From NCBI GenBank assembly GCA_011503125.2, contig WWBZ02000033.1:1984001-2048000 (forward strand): a stretch of 64,000 nucleotides of DNA, in the 5' to 3' direction. Numbering within the stretch: the first letter of the stretch is position 1; each line of letters opens with the position of its first letter. Positions 34,366 through 45,855 of the stretch are shown piece after piece. Origin of the DNA: Botryosphaeria dothidea (lineage: Eukaryota; Ascomycota; Dothideomycetes; Botryosphaeriales; Botryosphaeriaceae). The position numbers were made by a program, and so were the translations under genes. The notes below the pieces were generated by a model. It ran no database searches, had not been told where the DNA came from, and saw only the letters and a program-made list of their open reading frames with translations.

Positions 34366-35145
34366 ATGAAGTGCTTACTCATATTCCCACCGATGCCTTT
34401 AAATATCGATAATTTGATGATGACTAGATGGCAGCGCTCTCGGAAAGAGCTTGATTGTTGGGGAAAGCGCAACCCAGTCTCTCAACCCCCACTCAACGAA
34501 GTTTGGAACCCTTTCAAGGTCAAATATCATCTGCAATGTCAACAAATCATCATCCGACATCTCTATGACCTATTACAGCGTGTTTCTGAACCAACTATCC
34601 ATTCGGGTAGTCCGACATCAGCCTCTGAAAATATGTTCCAAATCAAGGAAGCCGGCACCGAAAGTGGCACAGCAGAACGCCGGGCAGATTCCGGAGTGCT
34701 CCAAATCAGCCTACTTGCATACCCCGAACTTGGTGACGTAAAGCGAACCTATAGCATGTCTGCCAGCCATAACAATAATGAGGAACCGCACGTGTCTCTC
34801 ATATGCGTGCCGAAATGGCATCCTGCAGGGAACCCCGCATCTCATCAGCTTTGCGCAACCTCAGCCACTGAAGCAACAGTCGCCGTCGAATCCGAGTTGC
34901 CACCTACCCTCTGCTTTTTGAGGGCTATCGTATTGGAGATTGAGATCTTGAATGCCCCCTCTTTGATGAATTCTCGTCAGGGCAACCCTAGTCCGCAAAC
35001 TTCTTTCCACTGCAGGCAGCCATCCACTTACCGATCAATCAATCAAAACCCAGGAACTCACTGCTGTGGCTTTAGTAATCGCATTGCCGCTGCTGAAGCC
35101 GCTTTGTGTCTCTACAATCCGATGCAGACCAATCAGAATTCCTGA
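34366..35145 (+). CDS. Dubious ORF (259 codons)
   Basis: A continuous ATG-started frame in an AT-richer, transposon-associated region. The translation (MKCLLIFPPMPLNID..) has no signal peptide, no membrane helix, no low-complexity tract and no domain I recognise. It could be a chance frame, a decayed gene, or an exon of an unrecognised gene. Confidence 0.22.
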   Translation: MKCLLIFPPMPLNIDNLMMTRWQRSRKELDCWGKRNPVSQPPLNEVWNPFKVKYHLQCQQIIIRHLYDLLQRVSEPTIHSGSPTSASENMFQIKEAGTESGTAERRADSGVLQISLLAYPELGDVKRTYSMSASHNNNEEPHVSLICVPKWHPAGNPASHQLCATSATEATVAVESELPPTLCFLRAIVLEIEILNAPSLMNSRQGNPSPQTSFHCRQPSTYRSINQNPGTHCCGFSNRIAAAEAALCLYNPMQTNQNS

Positions 35146-35742
35146 GCTTAGCATAGAGCCCATGCCGCAACTTTTGCGAAGCAAGCCAAAGACAGTCCTG
35201 GATATTGAGAAGCCACGCTGGCCAAGAAGAAAAAAGGATTGAATTGCCAACGCAGGTAACCCGGCCTTCAGAAAAAGCTGCTTGGTGTTCTGGAATGTTG
35301 TACACTGCCAGACTAATGAAGGCCGGCTGCGGCGTTCCCACAGGTGACGCGAAGGATACGGAACTCCCCAGTTCGGAACGTTACTCTAAGGCTTCGGACA
35401 AAATTCCCATTGGGCAACTCCTTTTCGTGGCAGAAGAGGCCACATTGTCTCATATTCATATCACAATTTCTTTTGGAGGTTCCCTGAAGCCGTACACACA
35501 TGATTGTGAAGCGCGAGAACCGGAAAGCTCTTATCCTTGTTTTTCTCAATGCAGACAACCCGGAGGACGGTTCCCGTAACCACAAGGTATTTTTATGGTC
35601 CAGTCACGCTATCAGATATATAAAACATACCTTTAAAAAGGCTTTGAGTGGCCCGACAACATCTTCCATGCTCATCAGTGTTCTTTTACTGTGTCTTTCC
35701 AAGCACAAATCATTCTTCGATAATTTTGGCAAAGCCTTGAGG

Positions 35743-35979
35743 ATGGGTCAACGACATGAAGGCCTCTTCTGGGTGTGCTGCAATTGCGAGTTCTATCCGC
35801 ACAATTGGGAGATTCATCGTGCCTGCATCGAGTGTGGGCGCCGTGCTTGCCGAAACTGTCCAACTACCACCGGCGTATACAAAAGCGATAGGTTGGCAAG
35901 AGTCGGCGTTCGGCACCAGAATTCTATTGCGGGGAAAGTTTCCTCTTCAGACCTGCTCATTTCTTTTTCTACATCATAA
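35743..35979 (+). pseudogene. Truncated copy of the N-terminal Cys/His-rich domain
   Basis: ATG 35743 opens MGQRHEGLFWVCCNCEF.., whose first 45 residues match the N-terminus of the gene at 37378 closely: both share W-x-C-C-x-C-x-F-x-PH-x-W-x2-H-x-ACIECG-x3-C-x-NC. After NCP the similarity stops, and the frame ends after 78 codons. The preceding DNA does not resemble that of the larger copy. I read it as a partial tandem duplicate or decayed paralogue; a small free-standing protein is possible but less likely. Confidence 0.6.
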
Positions 35980-37377
35980 ACCTCTGTCTCGGATTGAACC
36001 AAGGAAATTTTTCCAGCGGCACGCATCTCACCATCAAAAACCGATGTTCCTTCTTCATGACATTACTTTATCGGAGGCATCTTATCTCTTGGAGCCACAA
36101 CGTAAGCAACTCTATCTGCGTCAACTCCACGTACGCATTTTTGCTGATGAAATTTCCCTGGGCAGTGCTGTACTCCTCGGCACATGGCAAGCACAGGCCA
36201 AGCAACCTGGCGCTCACAGCCGCACAGCTGCAGGATGCTATCGTAACACAGGGCCATCCTTTGCGGCCCAACCACACCACACGCTCATATTCAGCTGATC
36301 ACTCGGGCTGAATAAGGACACCGCAAAAAAAACATAGCTTGCCTTCTTGAAGATCCCGGCGCGTCTATCTTGCGATGGGTAACCACAGGTGCGGGGCACC
36401 CCGCATCACAGCCTTGTCACTACATGCAGAGGCTGACGTCGCTCTTCTGTATTGGTCAACCACACTCAATACGATCGAAGTGCATAATCGTGGACACGAT
36501 CTTTGCCGCGGAGATACCCTGCCTCCCGCCAGACTCTTCAGCTCCAGCAGCCACTGCTCAAAACGCACTCAGCAACAGCAGTCATGCGCCCCGGTTTCCA
36601 CCAATTCGCCCTTCAACCGATAATCACAGGCAAACATGCGGCCTCTCCAGGCAGCAGCCGCCATCAATCTCATCTTTGACCGGTCAACGGCGGGTGCTTG
36701 TTGCCTTCTTTCATAGGTCGGTAGACACCAATCAGAGGTTCTGTGCTTGGCTTGCGGGATCTTCTCTCCATCTTTGTGGTTGATGTACTGCAGTAATGCT
36801 AGCGGAAGATTAACGGATCAAGACTCTCCGCAAGAGTAAGCTGTCATTTGCATAATGATCAATGTCAGGAGTAGGCTGAAATTCAGGGAGACGTCCGTCT
36901 TCGGTTTCTGTACGTTTCACCACATATCCTGTCAAATATTCGCTGACGCTGGACCCTTCAGTTACGTCAAAATAATTGTTTCAGTCAGCTGTTCTGTTTA
37001 AACATTCTGTGTACGGTAAATGAGACGACTAAGCTATACCACCGGTCATCGTATCTGTGATCTTTTTCTGCAGGTCACCGGACAGATGAACTCTTCTGCA
37101 GTAGTTTATCAATAAAAGTTCCGACTTCATCCGGGCTCGATTTGTTGGAGATAGTGGATTGGAGGTCTCTCTGACCGGTTTCTTCACCTTTTCCTGGAAT
37201 GCGGAGAACCTGACTGGCCTCCACGACCCCTCCAAGGCTCCATGTGACCCGAGTCTGATACATGATGTATAGCCTCACGCCTCTATCAGGGCATTGTGAT
37301 GCTCTTCGGTTCTCCTGGACTAATTCTCATATCCTTGCCTGTCATCCACTACCTGATCCTTGACATGAGGCTCTGCT
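35980..37377. other. Intergenic between the two Cys/His-domain copies
   Basis: About 1.4 kb with only short, motif-free frames on both strands (for example 36370-36783). I could not find the remainder of the truncated copy here. Confidence 0.4.
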
Positions 37378-39113
37378 ATGGGGAGAGGTTATCGAGGCAG
37401 CTTTTGGATCTGTTGTCAATGCAGATTCTGTCCACACGACTGGAGCCTCCACCTCGCCTGCATCGAATGTGGACATAAGCTGTGCAGCAACTGCCCGCCG
37501 GATGATCCCATAGAATATACCGTCCCTTTCCTCACTCCTCCCCCGGAGAAAGAACGCCCGTCGTGCGTAGAAGTGCAGAAACTTCCACCTGATTATGACA
37601 AACCACAGCCTTCAAGCAGCTGGAAGCGTTGTAGGGTTCAAAACATGGAGGACGATGGCCCGGAGCTGGCCGCGCACAATCTACATCCCATCAAAAAGGC
37701 TCGCAGGCTTTCCTCTCCAGACTTCATCTCAGCAAGTCCCACAGATACCAATGTATCAGAAGAGTTATCCACAGATCAGGAAATGATACAAGAAGAATCC
37801 TACGAACGTTTTCTTCACGCACTATCTGACCCCAGCAACCACTTCGCGAGATTGGAGAACCTTGAAGCTCGTATGGCAAATACCTTGGGTTTCTCCGGTG
37901 ATCGCAGTTCGGCCAGTGGGCAGATAATGTTTGATAATTACACGTCCCTCGAGGGGTGCGTTGAGGCTACGACACGCATACTGGATGCATTTTCATTGCT
38001 TGAAGAGGAGGAAGGCTTCTGCGAAAACAGCTTCAATATTCTTGTGGACGACTCGAAACGGAATGCCGTCGCCACTGTCAAGGTCTTCCGATACGAGGAA
38101 CTTGTCCATCTTCACGAGACGATGAAAGCCGTTTCTTTTTCGGATCAACAGCCTGGTGACCATTTGGATGAGTCGAGGACCCTGGATCCAAATCTACTGC
38201 AGTCACACTCCCGCCGGATGATTGATCAAACAAGGTGGATTGAAAGCCAACTATCACCTTTGCGTGTTGAATACCCCCCTGAAGGCGAGTCACCAACCTC
38301 TTTGCGAGATATGGATCCTGCTAACGCCTATGATTATCCAGTCACATCCCACACGCAGAACCGCCTGTGCCATGCATTCAGTACGCTATACTCAGTCCTA
38401 CGTCTTGGTCTGATATCCTACTCGGGCTCACATGTCTGTGAATTTGATCGTTCTGTTTTCGGCTTGAATATGAGAAACCAACCAATTCAAGTTTCCGACA
38501 ACATATTTGTTCGCCGAACATCTCTTGCCTGTCTGCAGAGTTTTGTTGGAGGTCCGATCTGGCTTTTCGGGAGACACGATCTCACGAGAGGAGGAGCAGC
38601 CTACAGAGTGTCTATCGACATCAACACTCTTACTGACCTCTGGGGGCCTGCATCTGGTGTACCTCTGGAAGGCCGCCCGAATGAGATTCACGAGATATTT
38701 ACAGAACGCGGAATACTGCGAAGAGTTCCCGACTCCATGACAAATGGACTGCTTGATGGAGAAATCCCATGCCATTGGGAACAAGCTTCCGGACTGGATA
38801 TTAACCAGCGAGCCTGCAACAATTCCACGAGTGAAGACCCCTGCGGGGAAAATGTTTTACTGATCAACATTTTCTCAACGATGTTGATTGGCATGAATGG
38901 TCCTCATACGGATTATCAGCCAACTGTGGTCCCGCAAAATGCCACTTGCAGTACTCAAGCAAAGCCGCCTATAGCATGCACCGCACTCATTCACCAGACT
39001 GGCTGCCCGCTTACTGCTGCAACTGTTGAAAGAAGAGTTAATTGGAAATTGCGTCCCTATATTTCCTCAAGAACAACGTATAAAAAGGATAGCGTACAGC
39101 TTAACGGGGGCTT

Positions 39114-39118
39114 GAGCA
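39114..39118. repeat. Target-site duplication GAGCA (left copy)
   Basis: GAGCA directly precedes the element and recurs at 39284-39288. Confidence 0.85.
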
Positions 39119-39283
39119 TGATGGAATTTGCGCTTGATCGGTCGGAATCGATGAATGAATGACTTGATTGCTTGATTGCTGAGGCGCTCGTGGTGTTGCT
39201 CCCAAGACGTCTCAGAATGAATGACTAAGCTAATATACTATCCAATAACAGATAACGGAGGTGATTGAGCTCATTTTCCATCA
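39119..39283 (+). mobile_element. Solo-LTR-like element, copy B (165 bp), inside a gene
   Basis: Begins TGATGGAA, ends TTCCATCA, flanked by GAGCA on both sides, and about 97% identical to the inverted copy at 2307-2472. It lies in the coding exon of the gene at 37378 and supplies that gene's premature stop (TGA, 39160-39162). The high identity of the two copies, the intact duplication and the otherwise open host frame suggest a recent event. Confidence 0.85.
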
Positions 39284-39288
39284 GAGCA
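39284..39288. repeat. Target-site duplication GAGCA (right copy)
   Basis: Right partner of 39114-39118. Confidence 0.85.
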
Positions 39289-40345
39289 AAACCGTGGGCG
39301 TGGGCGCTTCAAAAACATGGAAGCGCACTCCAGGCACAAGGCACAAGACTGTGATAATTCATCAGTGCAACCCTCAGCACCGCTCAAGGTCTTTAATACC
39401 GTTCTTGAGCCAGATGATAGGATTGGAGATCAGCATTTGTACAGGAAATGGGCGCAGAATCACACTTTGGGAAGCCATTCGACTGGCGAACGCGAGGCCA
39501 GCACTCAATCTCGATCAAAGCGTTGACGATACCATCGTACGGCATGAATGCACTCACTCTATTGACGAAGCTTCGGATTGCGTTCTTTCCTGCTGGGAGG
39601 ATGGACGGAATCTTCAGAAGATGACGGTAAGTCCAGCCATAAGGGGACAAGCCAACGGCCGATAGTCCGTTGGCTCCGGTGAAACACCACCAGTTCCACA
39701 TGATCTGACATGACCAAATAGGACTCTTCCGCTCAAGAAAAAGGGATAAAACAGGTCATTGTTGAAGCCATCTCAGAGTTGCAGATGACTGGCATGAGCG
39801 ATTCGGAGGGATTTCAGGCCTTCTATCCTTTCACGAAAGTACCTCACGTTTTTCCGATTCCAGCAAAGTCAAATAGAACTCAGCAGAACAACACTTGGGT
39901 CTCAATGCTGCAAGACACGCACATTATGAGCACCTTCGCAGTTGTCAGCAACAGGTGTCTGGTTGCACCCCGTAACGAACATATTCTGGACACCTCGTAC
40001 GGCCGCTGCCTTGGAGCTGAAGAAAAGGCCGATCGGGTCAGGACTGTACTCGAGACTGCACTGATGCAAGTTTCCGGACCCGTCCAGACTTCTGGACAGC
40101 AGGAGATTCCTGAACATGGAGGTCTGTACCTGGGTTTTGGAGGTGATGAGTCATACGGGAACATTTTTGGCGCGTTCGAGAGGGTGAAGAACAATAGGCA
40201 TATCTTGGAGTTCCGCAAACTCCTCCTTCCCCGCGTTCGCGAGAGCTTTACGCGCTTGACCCATAGGGGTACCCTGCTCAAAGAGTACATTGATCAGGAT
40301 ACCGAAACAAGAGTGCAATCTTCGGTTTTGGTGGTTACCCAGTAA

Positions 40346-41081
40346 GATCCTTCTTGGCATTTTTTTTTTTTGTTTTTTTGATCATTTCGTCCGCTTTAAT
40401 TCGGATAATTGCTTCTATTAGGGATTGGACAAGGAGTCATGCTTCCCACCACGCGACAGAAGACATAAAAGTTAATACCCGCTGTCTCATATTAACTGTG
40501 ACGTAAAATTTAGGTATATACGTGCCATGTAACTCTGTCACATTGGTTCGGAGGGGGGCCTGCAGTTCAATATATGCAATTTTATGGGGAGTGGAATAAT
40601 CCGGAGGCAAGTGTATTGCGTCTCGATTGATCAAGCCATCCGGACAAATGCCTCCACCCTCCACGGTGTTGCATAGTTTTCTGGAGGGCCATTGCCACTC
40701 ACTACCGGCTGTGATACCCACCCTGTGCTCTCAGCCTTCACGGACGCTTTCATCCGGATGGTTGCTTTTGTCCAGGATTGGCACTTGCACCTGTTGTTAC
40801 ACAATATCTGAAACCGACATCGTGCATGGATCGGCACAAGCCCCGCTTGCAGGTTGTTCTGCGTGACGATAGCCCGAGTAGGAATGGTGTCGTCGCACAC
40901 GATATGGAGGAATCCTGGGACGTGGATCCGAGTTCGATATCCGCCCTACCATTATGGATCCCAGCCTGCCACTTCAGCTCGAGCTCGTACCATGTAGAGA
41001 TGCTCAAACAAAAGCAAGCCCTTTTGCTATATTTTGCGGCCGCCGTCGCGCTTTCTTCGTCCTCCGGCACCTCTCCACGCC
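40346..41081. other. Intergenic, upstream of the flavin oxidoreductase
   Basis: 736 bp. Starts with a T-rich run (about 40361-40380) just after the stop of the split gene, perhaps a 3'-end signal. It then becomes GC-richer toward 41082. No gene supported. Confidence 0.45.
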
Positions 41082-42503
41082 ATGACGACCAAGTGTTGGA
41101 CCAGCGCCTCGGCCAATGATGTCGCCCAACTGGCAGAACCGCTCCATTTTAATCTTTCAGGCCGGACGGCCCCGAACAGGTTCCTCAAGTCGGCAATGAC
41201 TGAGCGCCTGGCGTCCTGGGATCCGTGGAATATCGAAGAGCGGGGAGTCCCTTTAGAGGCGCTCTTCAATCTCTACCGCACTTGGGCAGGAGGCAGCATC
41301 GGCACCATCCTCACGGGAAACATTATGATCGCGCTGGACCAACTCGAAGAGCCCGGGAACGCAGTAATTCCATATGGCGCCCCATTCGACGGTCCGCGGT
41401 TCGCCGCGTTCTCGCAAATGGCCAGTGAAGGGAAGCGTCACGGGTCACTCATGGTCGGACAGGTCAGCCACCCGGGAAACGCGTGCACCAAAGACATCGC
41501 ACAAAAGGTCATCTCGCCCAGTCGCATTTGGAAAAAGGTAAGCAGGCCTCCGCAGTGGATGCCCCTCGTCAGACTGACTTTCCCATAGTTCGGACCCCCC
41601 TCCGCTGAAATCGCGGATGCAGCGTCTGCAGCCACCGGGCTCCAGCCCGCCACGCAGGAAGACATCGACGAGGCGATCCGCGGCTTCGCACACGCAGCCG
41701 AGTACCTCGAGCGCGCCGGCTTCGACGGCGTCCAGCTGCACGGCGCGCACATCTACCTGCTCTCGCAGTTCCTCAGCCCGGACACCAACCACCGCGCCGA
41801 CGCGTACGGCGGCTCCGTGGCCAACCGCGCGCGCATCGTCCTGGAAACCGTGCAGGCGGTGCAGCGCCGCACCTCGGCCGCTTTCATCCTCGGGATCAAG
41901 CTGAACTCAGCCGACTTCCAGAGCCCCGGCTGGCGCACCGACGACGTCCGCCGCCTGTTCGTGCTGCTGGACGCGGCGGGCCTCGACTTCGTCGAGCTGG
42001 CCGGCGGCGTCTTCGAGGAGGAGGAGGAGCAGCACGTCGACTGCGGCGTCCCGACGACCAGGCGCGACTCGGCCGTCCAGGGGCAGCGCTTCTTCCAGGA
42101 CTTCGCCGCCCTCGCCGGGCAGGCATTCCAGAGGGCGCGGGTCTACGCGACGGGCGGCTTCCGCACCGGCGCCGGCATGGCGGGCGCGCTGGGCGCGGTC
42201 GACGGCGTCGGCCTCGGTCGCCCGCTCTGCCACGAGCCCTTCCTGTGCCGGGACATTCTGGCCGGCCGGGTGCCGGCGGCGGCGTGCTCGCTGATCGAGG
42301 ACGACGAGTTCGTGCTGTCGCTGGCGGCCGCCGGCGCGCAGGTCCGTCGCATGGGCGAGGGCGGCACGCCGGTCGATTTCAGATCGGAAGAGAGCAAGGC
42401 GCGCTTTTTGGAGGATGCGCGGGTGTGGGCTGAGGAAGGCGTGGCGGATACGGATAGGGTGCGGTACGGATGGGTGCAGATGTCGGAGCCTGTCGAGACT
42501 TGA
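41082..42503 (+). CDS. NADH:flavin oxidoreductase, old yellow enzyme-like
   Basis: FMN-dependent ene-reductase-type TIM barrel acting on activated double bonds with NAD(P)H. Exons 41082-41537 and 41589-42503 join in phase 0 over a 51-nt intron, giving 456 residues. The start MTTKCWTSASAND is the first true ATG; an upstream in-frame TTG was ignored. Family features are PLHFNLSGRTAPNRF, LKSAMTE near the N-terminus, GQVSHPGN, then GFDGVQLHGAHIYLLSQFLS with DTNHRADAYGGSVANRAR (FMN and substrate side), and the phosphate-binding part YATGGFRTG and GVGLGRPLC. The second exon is markedly GC-rich, with C or G at most third positions. The substrate is unknown. It lies beside a decayed GH43 gene and MFS transporters but shows no sign of forming an operon-like cluster. 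Confidence 0.92.
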
Positions 42504-42802
42504 TGCAGAAGTGTAGCGCCTGGTTTGCGGTGGTTTTAATTCACTGTACTCGAAATCAGTCTCCGAACTATTATGTGCCTTCTCTTATGCTTGAACCAAC
42601 CCTCAATTAGCTCTCAGCATGATGGTGGGCCGAACGGACAGCCCATGTATGGAAAATGGGCCTGAATACGGAAAATCCAAACCCGCGCACTGAATCTCCA
42701 CCAGCGAAGCGAGCAGTGTCAAAAGAACAAGAGACTTCGCTGCTTGAATAGGCCTGTTTCTCGAAACCTATTTGCAAACACTAAAAGTTCCATTGTTAAG
42801 TC

Positions 42803-44011
42803 ATGAGCGTGGCCAAGTCAGTGACGCTCCTATTGGCAGCCGTCAGCAATGTCGTCCGAGCAGCGCGCTACATCAATCCCATACTTCCGGGTTTCCACCC
42901 AGACCCCAGCTGCATCTACGTGGAGGAAACGAATCAAACGTTGTTGTGCGGAGGGACGCTCAGTGTGTGAACGCCTGGTAAGCCAGTGGGCAGAGGAGCT
43001 TGCAGTGACGATAAGAGACAACCAAAACACAACAACCAGCTCCTGTACGCAAGAGGGGAGTAGGTATCGTATGCAACAACCAACAGAGGTCGGCAGAGGC
43101 TCCCCATGAGCCTCCATCTTCCTTCACAAGGGCCTTCACAAGGCAAAAGAAACAGAAAGCATCAACTGGTTATCAAGAGCAACGGTGTTTTATGATGCCC
43201 CTTACGTTATACGCAAGAGGTGTAGCTATATACTCTATCGAATGAAGCAATTACTAAGCAAACCGTGCCCCAGGACGTTCTGCCGCACAACAACGTTCTT
43301 CTGCGCAACCCCCAGCTCCAGCGTCTTCCCGGGCATTCCCATCTACGCCAGCAAAAACCTCACTCACTGGAAGCTTGCCAGCAACAAAACTACCCACAGG
43401 ACCTGGTCGTGCATGCGGTGAGCAATGGCAGTCTGATCCGGAGCGTCAGGCATGCGGATTTTTTTCGTGATCGGAGCGGCAGGTGGTGGGGTGTTGCGCT
43501 GGCGCAGAGGGGGGTTGGGAGCGCGCCGATGGGGAGGGAGGGTGTGTGGGTGGGGGTTGCGGGGAGCGTCAGGTGGATACACTGTTCACGTTCAGTGTTG
43601 ACGTGGAGTTTCAGCCGAGAAAGTTTGGTGAAGAGGCGGGCGTGGCGGTGTTTCTGGAGGAGACAAGGCATGTTGATTTGGTATCGTGCTGGGAGAAGAC
43701 GGGCATCGATTTCTCAGGCTGAAGAGTATCACCTTGAACCAGAATGCGACTGTGCCGGAGGTTGTTACTCCAGCGTTGCCTAGTCGGGGTAGGAAAGTCC
43801 GATTGGAGATTTGGACAGCAAACACGACACACTACACATTCTCGGCAGGAGAGGTGCCGAGAAACCAGGAAACGAGGGTTAATTCAAAGGTCATCGGATG
43901 TGCAGTCGCCAGCTTGGTCGCGGGTGGTACACAGGAACTCTGATGGGGACCTATGCAACAAGCAACGGGGTTGGAAATAACCACACAACGAATGTATACG
44001 TGAGCAGGTGA
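42803..44011 (+). pseudogene. GH43-type glycosidase pseudogene
   Basis: Remains of a secreted beta-xylosidase or arabinofuranosidase-type enzyme. ATG 42803 starts a signal peptide (MSVAKSVTLLLAAVSNVVRA), then YINPILPGFHPDPSCIYV, the GH43 opening with the catalytic-base Asp; the frame stops at 42967-42969. In other frames follow FFCATPSSSVFPGIPIYASK (about 43300), VRHADFFRDRSGRWWGVALA and PMGRE (about 43450-43550), FQPRKFGEEAGVAVFLE (about 43610) and KVIGCAVASL then YTGTLMGTYATSNG (about 43890-43975), ending at TGA 44009-44011. About 340 bp of unrelated sequence separates the first two blocks, and roughly 250 codons of the middle, which carry the catalytic acid, are missing. Several frameshifts confirm it is dead. 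Confidence 0.85.
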
Positions 44012-44164
44012 AGGTATCAAGGAAAAGGTTAGGAAGTTGTGGTTGGAGTGATTGTCTAAGTTGGTCTATTGGTCTATTGGCGTATTGTACATAGCTACAT
44101 AGGTACAGTGCGAAAGCGGTAGCTTGGAAACTATACAGGCTTATTTACCTCTCCTCTAGTCTGT

Positions 44165-45855
44165 TCAACCCTTTCTGAGCTCTCCGAGTGTACGCTCGAT
44201 GGGAAACTTGGCCCGGACCCAATCGCCTCTGCTGTAGAACCAGTAGATGACGGGGAAGGTTGTAAAAGTAACGGCACCCAGGACTGCGATGCCCATGCCA
44301 GTTCCGAGACGGACAATAATGTGATCACCGACGATGGGCAGCAGCGAACCGGTCCATGACCTCACAATCTGCAGAGTTGCGGATGATGCAACAGCGTGTT
44401 GCGGGGAGACGCCGATAAAATAGGCTGCCAAGGGCATCTATTTGACTGTCAGCGGGACGGCTCACGTCGTAAACCCTGGAAAACCTTTTTTCTGCTTACC
44501 GATATCGAATATAATCCGGCCCCGGTTGCGACGTTTGAGAGGAGAGGGATGACCCATGGCGCCCGGACCTCGGCCGACCATCCGTACGCAAATAAGCTCA
44601 TGGCAACAAGGACGCAGCCACCTAGCATGATGGCCAGGCCGTATTCAGGTCTCTTCTCCCCGTCCCCGGCAAGGTAAGTTTTCAAACGGTCGCTGAGCAG
44701 TCCAAAGGTGAAGAGTCCAATGACCATGCCGATGCCGATGCCGACGAATCCCACTCCGGCCTCCTTGATTGTGAAGTCGTAGCGTTCCTTGTAGACGCGG
44801 GGAATGGTCATGTAGAGCAGGACCTGGGTGGAATAGAAGACCGCGGATACCAAGGAGAGTGGCAAGATACAAGGGCTCATGAGCAGTCTGAATGGTCGAG
44901 AGGCGGCGGTCATGAGTTTCCGCGGAACCGAGACTTCGGGCTTGGGCTTGACCGGCAGTACGTATTCGCCCGTCTCTTGCATCCGTGCCCGGGCGCGAAG
45001 GGTGAGGATTCTCGAATGGGAGCTCTCACACATGAAACAGTGCATGAGGATCTGGTTGACGATGGCCTGTTGAATGAAGCGTCAGCCTCTTAGTCGGGAA
45101 GGTGTCGTGATCGGAACATACAATGGTAGCCAGCAACCCGAAGCACGCCCGCCACGTTATCTTCTCAGCAATGAATCCTCCCAGCATTGGACCAATGATA
45201 GGACCACACACAGCTCCAAAGGCCATGACGGACATGGCTTTACCGTGCTTGCCCTTTTCGATCATGTCCGAAATTGTGCCACTTCCCTGAGTCAGGGGAC
45301 TTGCTCCCGCACAACCGGTCAGAAAGCGGAAGACGATGAGCATCTCGACGGACCATGCTGTCGAACAAGCAACGTTGCCCACCAGGAAGATGAGATTGAA
45401 GATCTTGTATATTTTCAAACGGCCGAACACCTCGGAGAGAGGGGCCACGACTAATGGGCCAACGGCGAAACCGAGGACGTAAGCTGAGACAGAAAGATCG
45501 GCGAGACTGCGGTTGTTTGAAGCGAGTGCATGCGAGACATCGTCAAGTGCGGGTGTGAAAATTGCGGAGCCAAAGGGACTGCGTAAAATGAGCCTTCTCA
45601 GTTCTGAGAGGGCAGTGATGGGGATGCTTACACGGAGAAGGCCAGAGAAGCAACCAAGAGAATGTGCGTCCACTTTTGCCTTTCAGACCAATTCAGTGGA
45701 TTATCAGGGTCCTCCGGTGATGTCCAGTCGAGATCATCCAGGTCCCCGATACATGCGATGGTGTCGAGAGAAGACCGTGGCGAGGAATACTGGCTTTCCA
45801 AGTCCAGGTCCTCGGTAGGGACTTCTCGCATTAGGGAAGCATTTTCAGCAGCCAT
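44165..45855 (-). CDS. MFS transporter, DHA1-type
   Basis: Twelve-helix proton antiporter of the DHA1 group (polyamine and drug exporters), expected in the plasma membrane. Exons 45855-45632, 45578-45122, 45066-44500 and 44437-44165 join in phase to 506 residues. Introns are 53-62 nt. After an acidic N-terminus comes the group signature DPDNPLNWSERQKW at the first helix, then SVYVLGFAVGPLV-like SAYVLGFAVGPLV, the loop PLSEVFGRLKIYK, RFLTGCAGASPLTQGSGTISD, and FGAVCGPIIGPMLGGFI (antiporter motif C). The later half has VGFVGIGIGMVIGLF and a last helix pair. No lesion is seen. It shares a 1.3-kb divergent promoter region with the transporter at 47142. Confidence 0.92.

Larger units (their letters stand above)
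37378..40345 (+). pseudogene. Large fungal Cys/His-domain gene split by a solo-LTR-like insertion
   Basis: Protein of unknown function. From ATG 37378 the first 45 residues form a Cys/His-rich, probably zinc-binding domain with CxC, CIEC and CSNC pairs and interspersed His. The body has a block YRVSIDINTLTDLWGPA.., then GEIPCHWE, typical of a family of large uncharacterised fungal proteins. The frame now stops at 39162, inside the element at 39119-39283. Removing the element and one GAGCA duplication joins codons at 39117/39288 in frame to a segment with SKTWKRTPGT and GLEISICTGNGRRITLWEA. An intron 39627-39721 and a last exon to TAA 40345 follow (for example TWVSMLQDT, DTSYGRCL). The uninterrupted gene would have had 900 codons in two exons; apart from the insertion I see no damage. 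A truncated 594-residue product may still be made. Confidence 0.8.

Noticed and set aside
40355..40385. T-rich run as a retrotransposon tail
   Set aside because: No element body or target duplication beside it; more likely 3' flank of the split gene.
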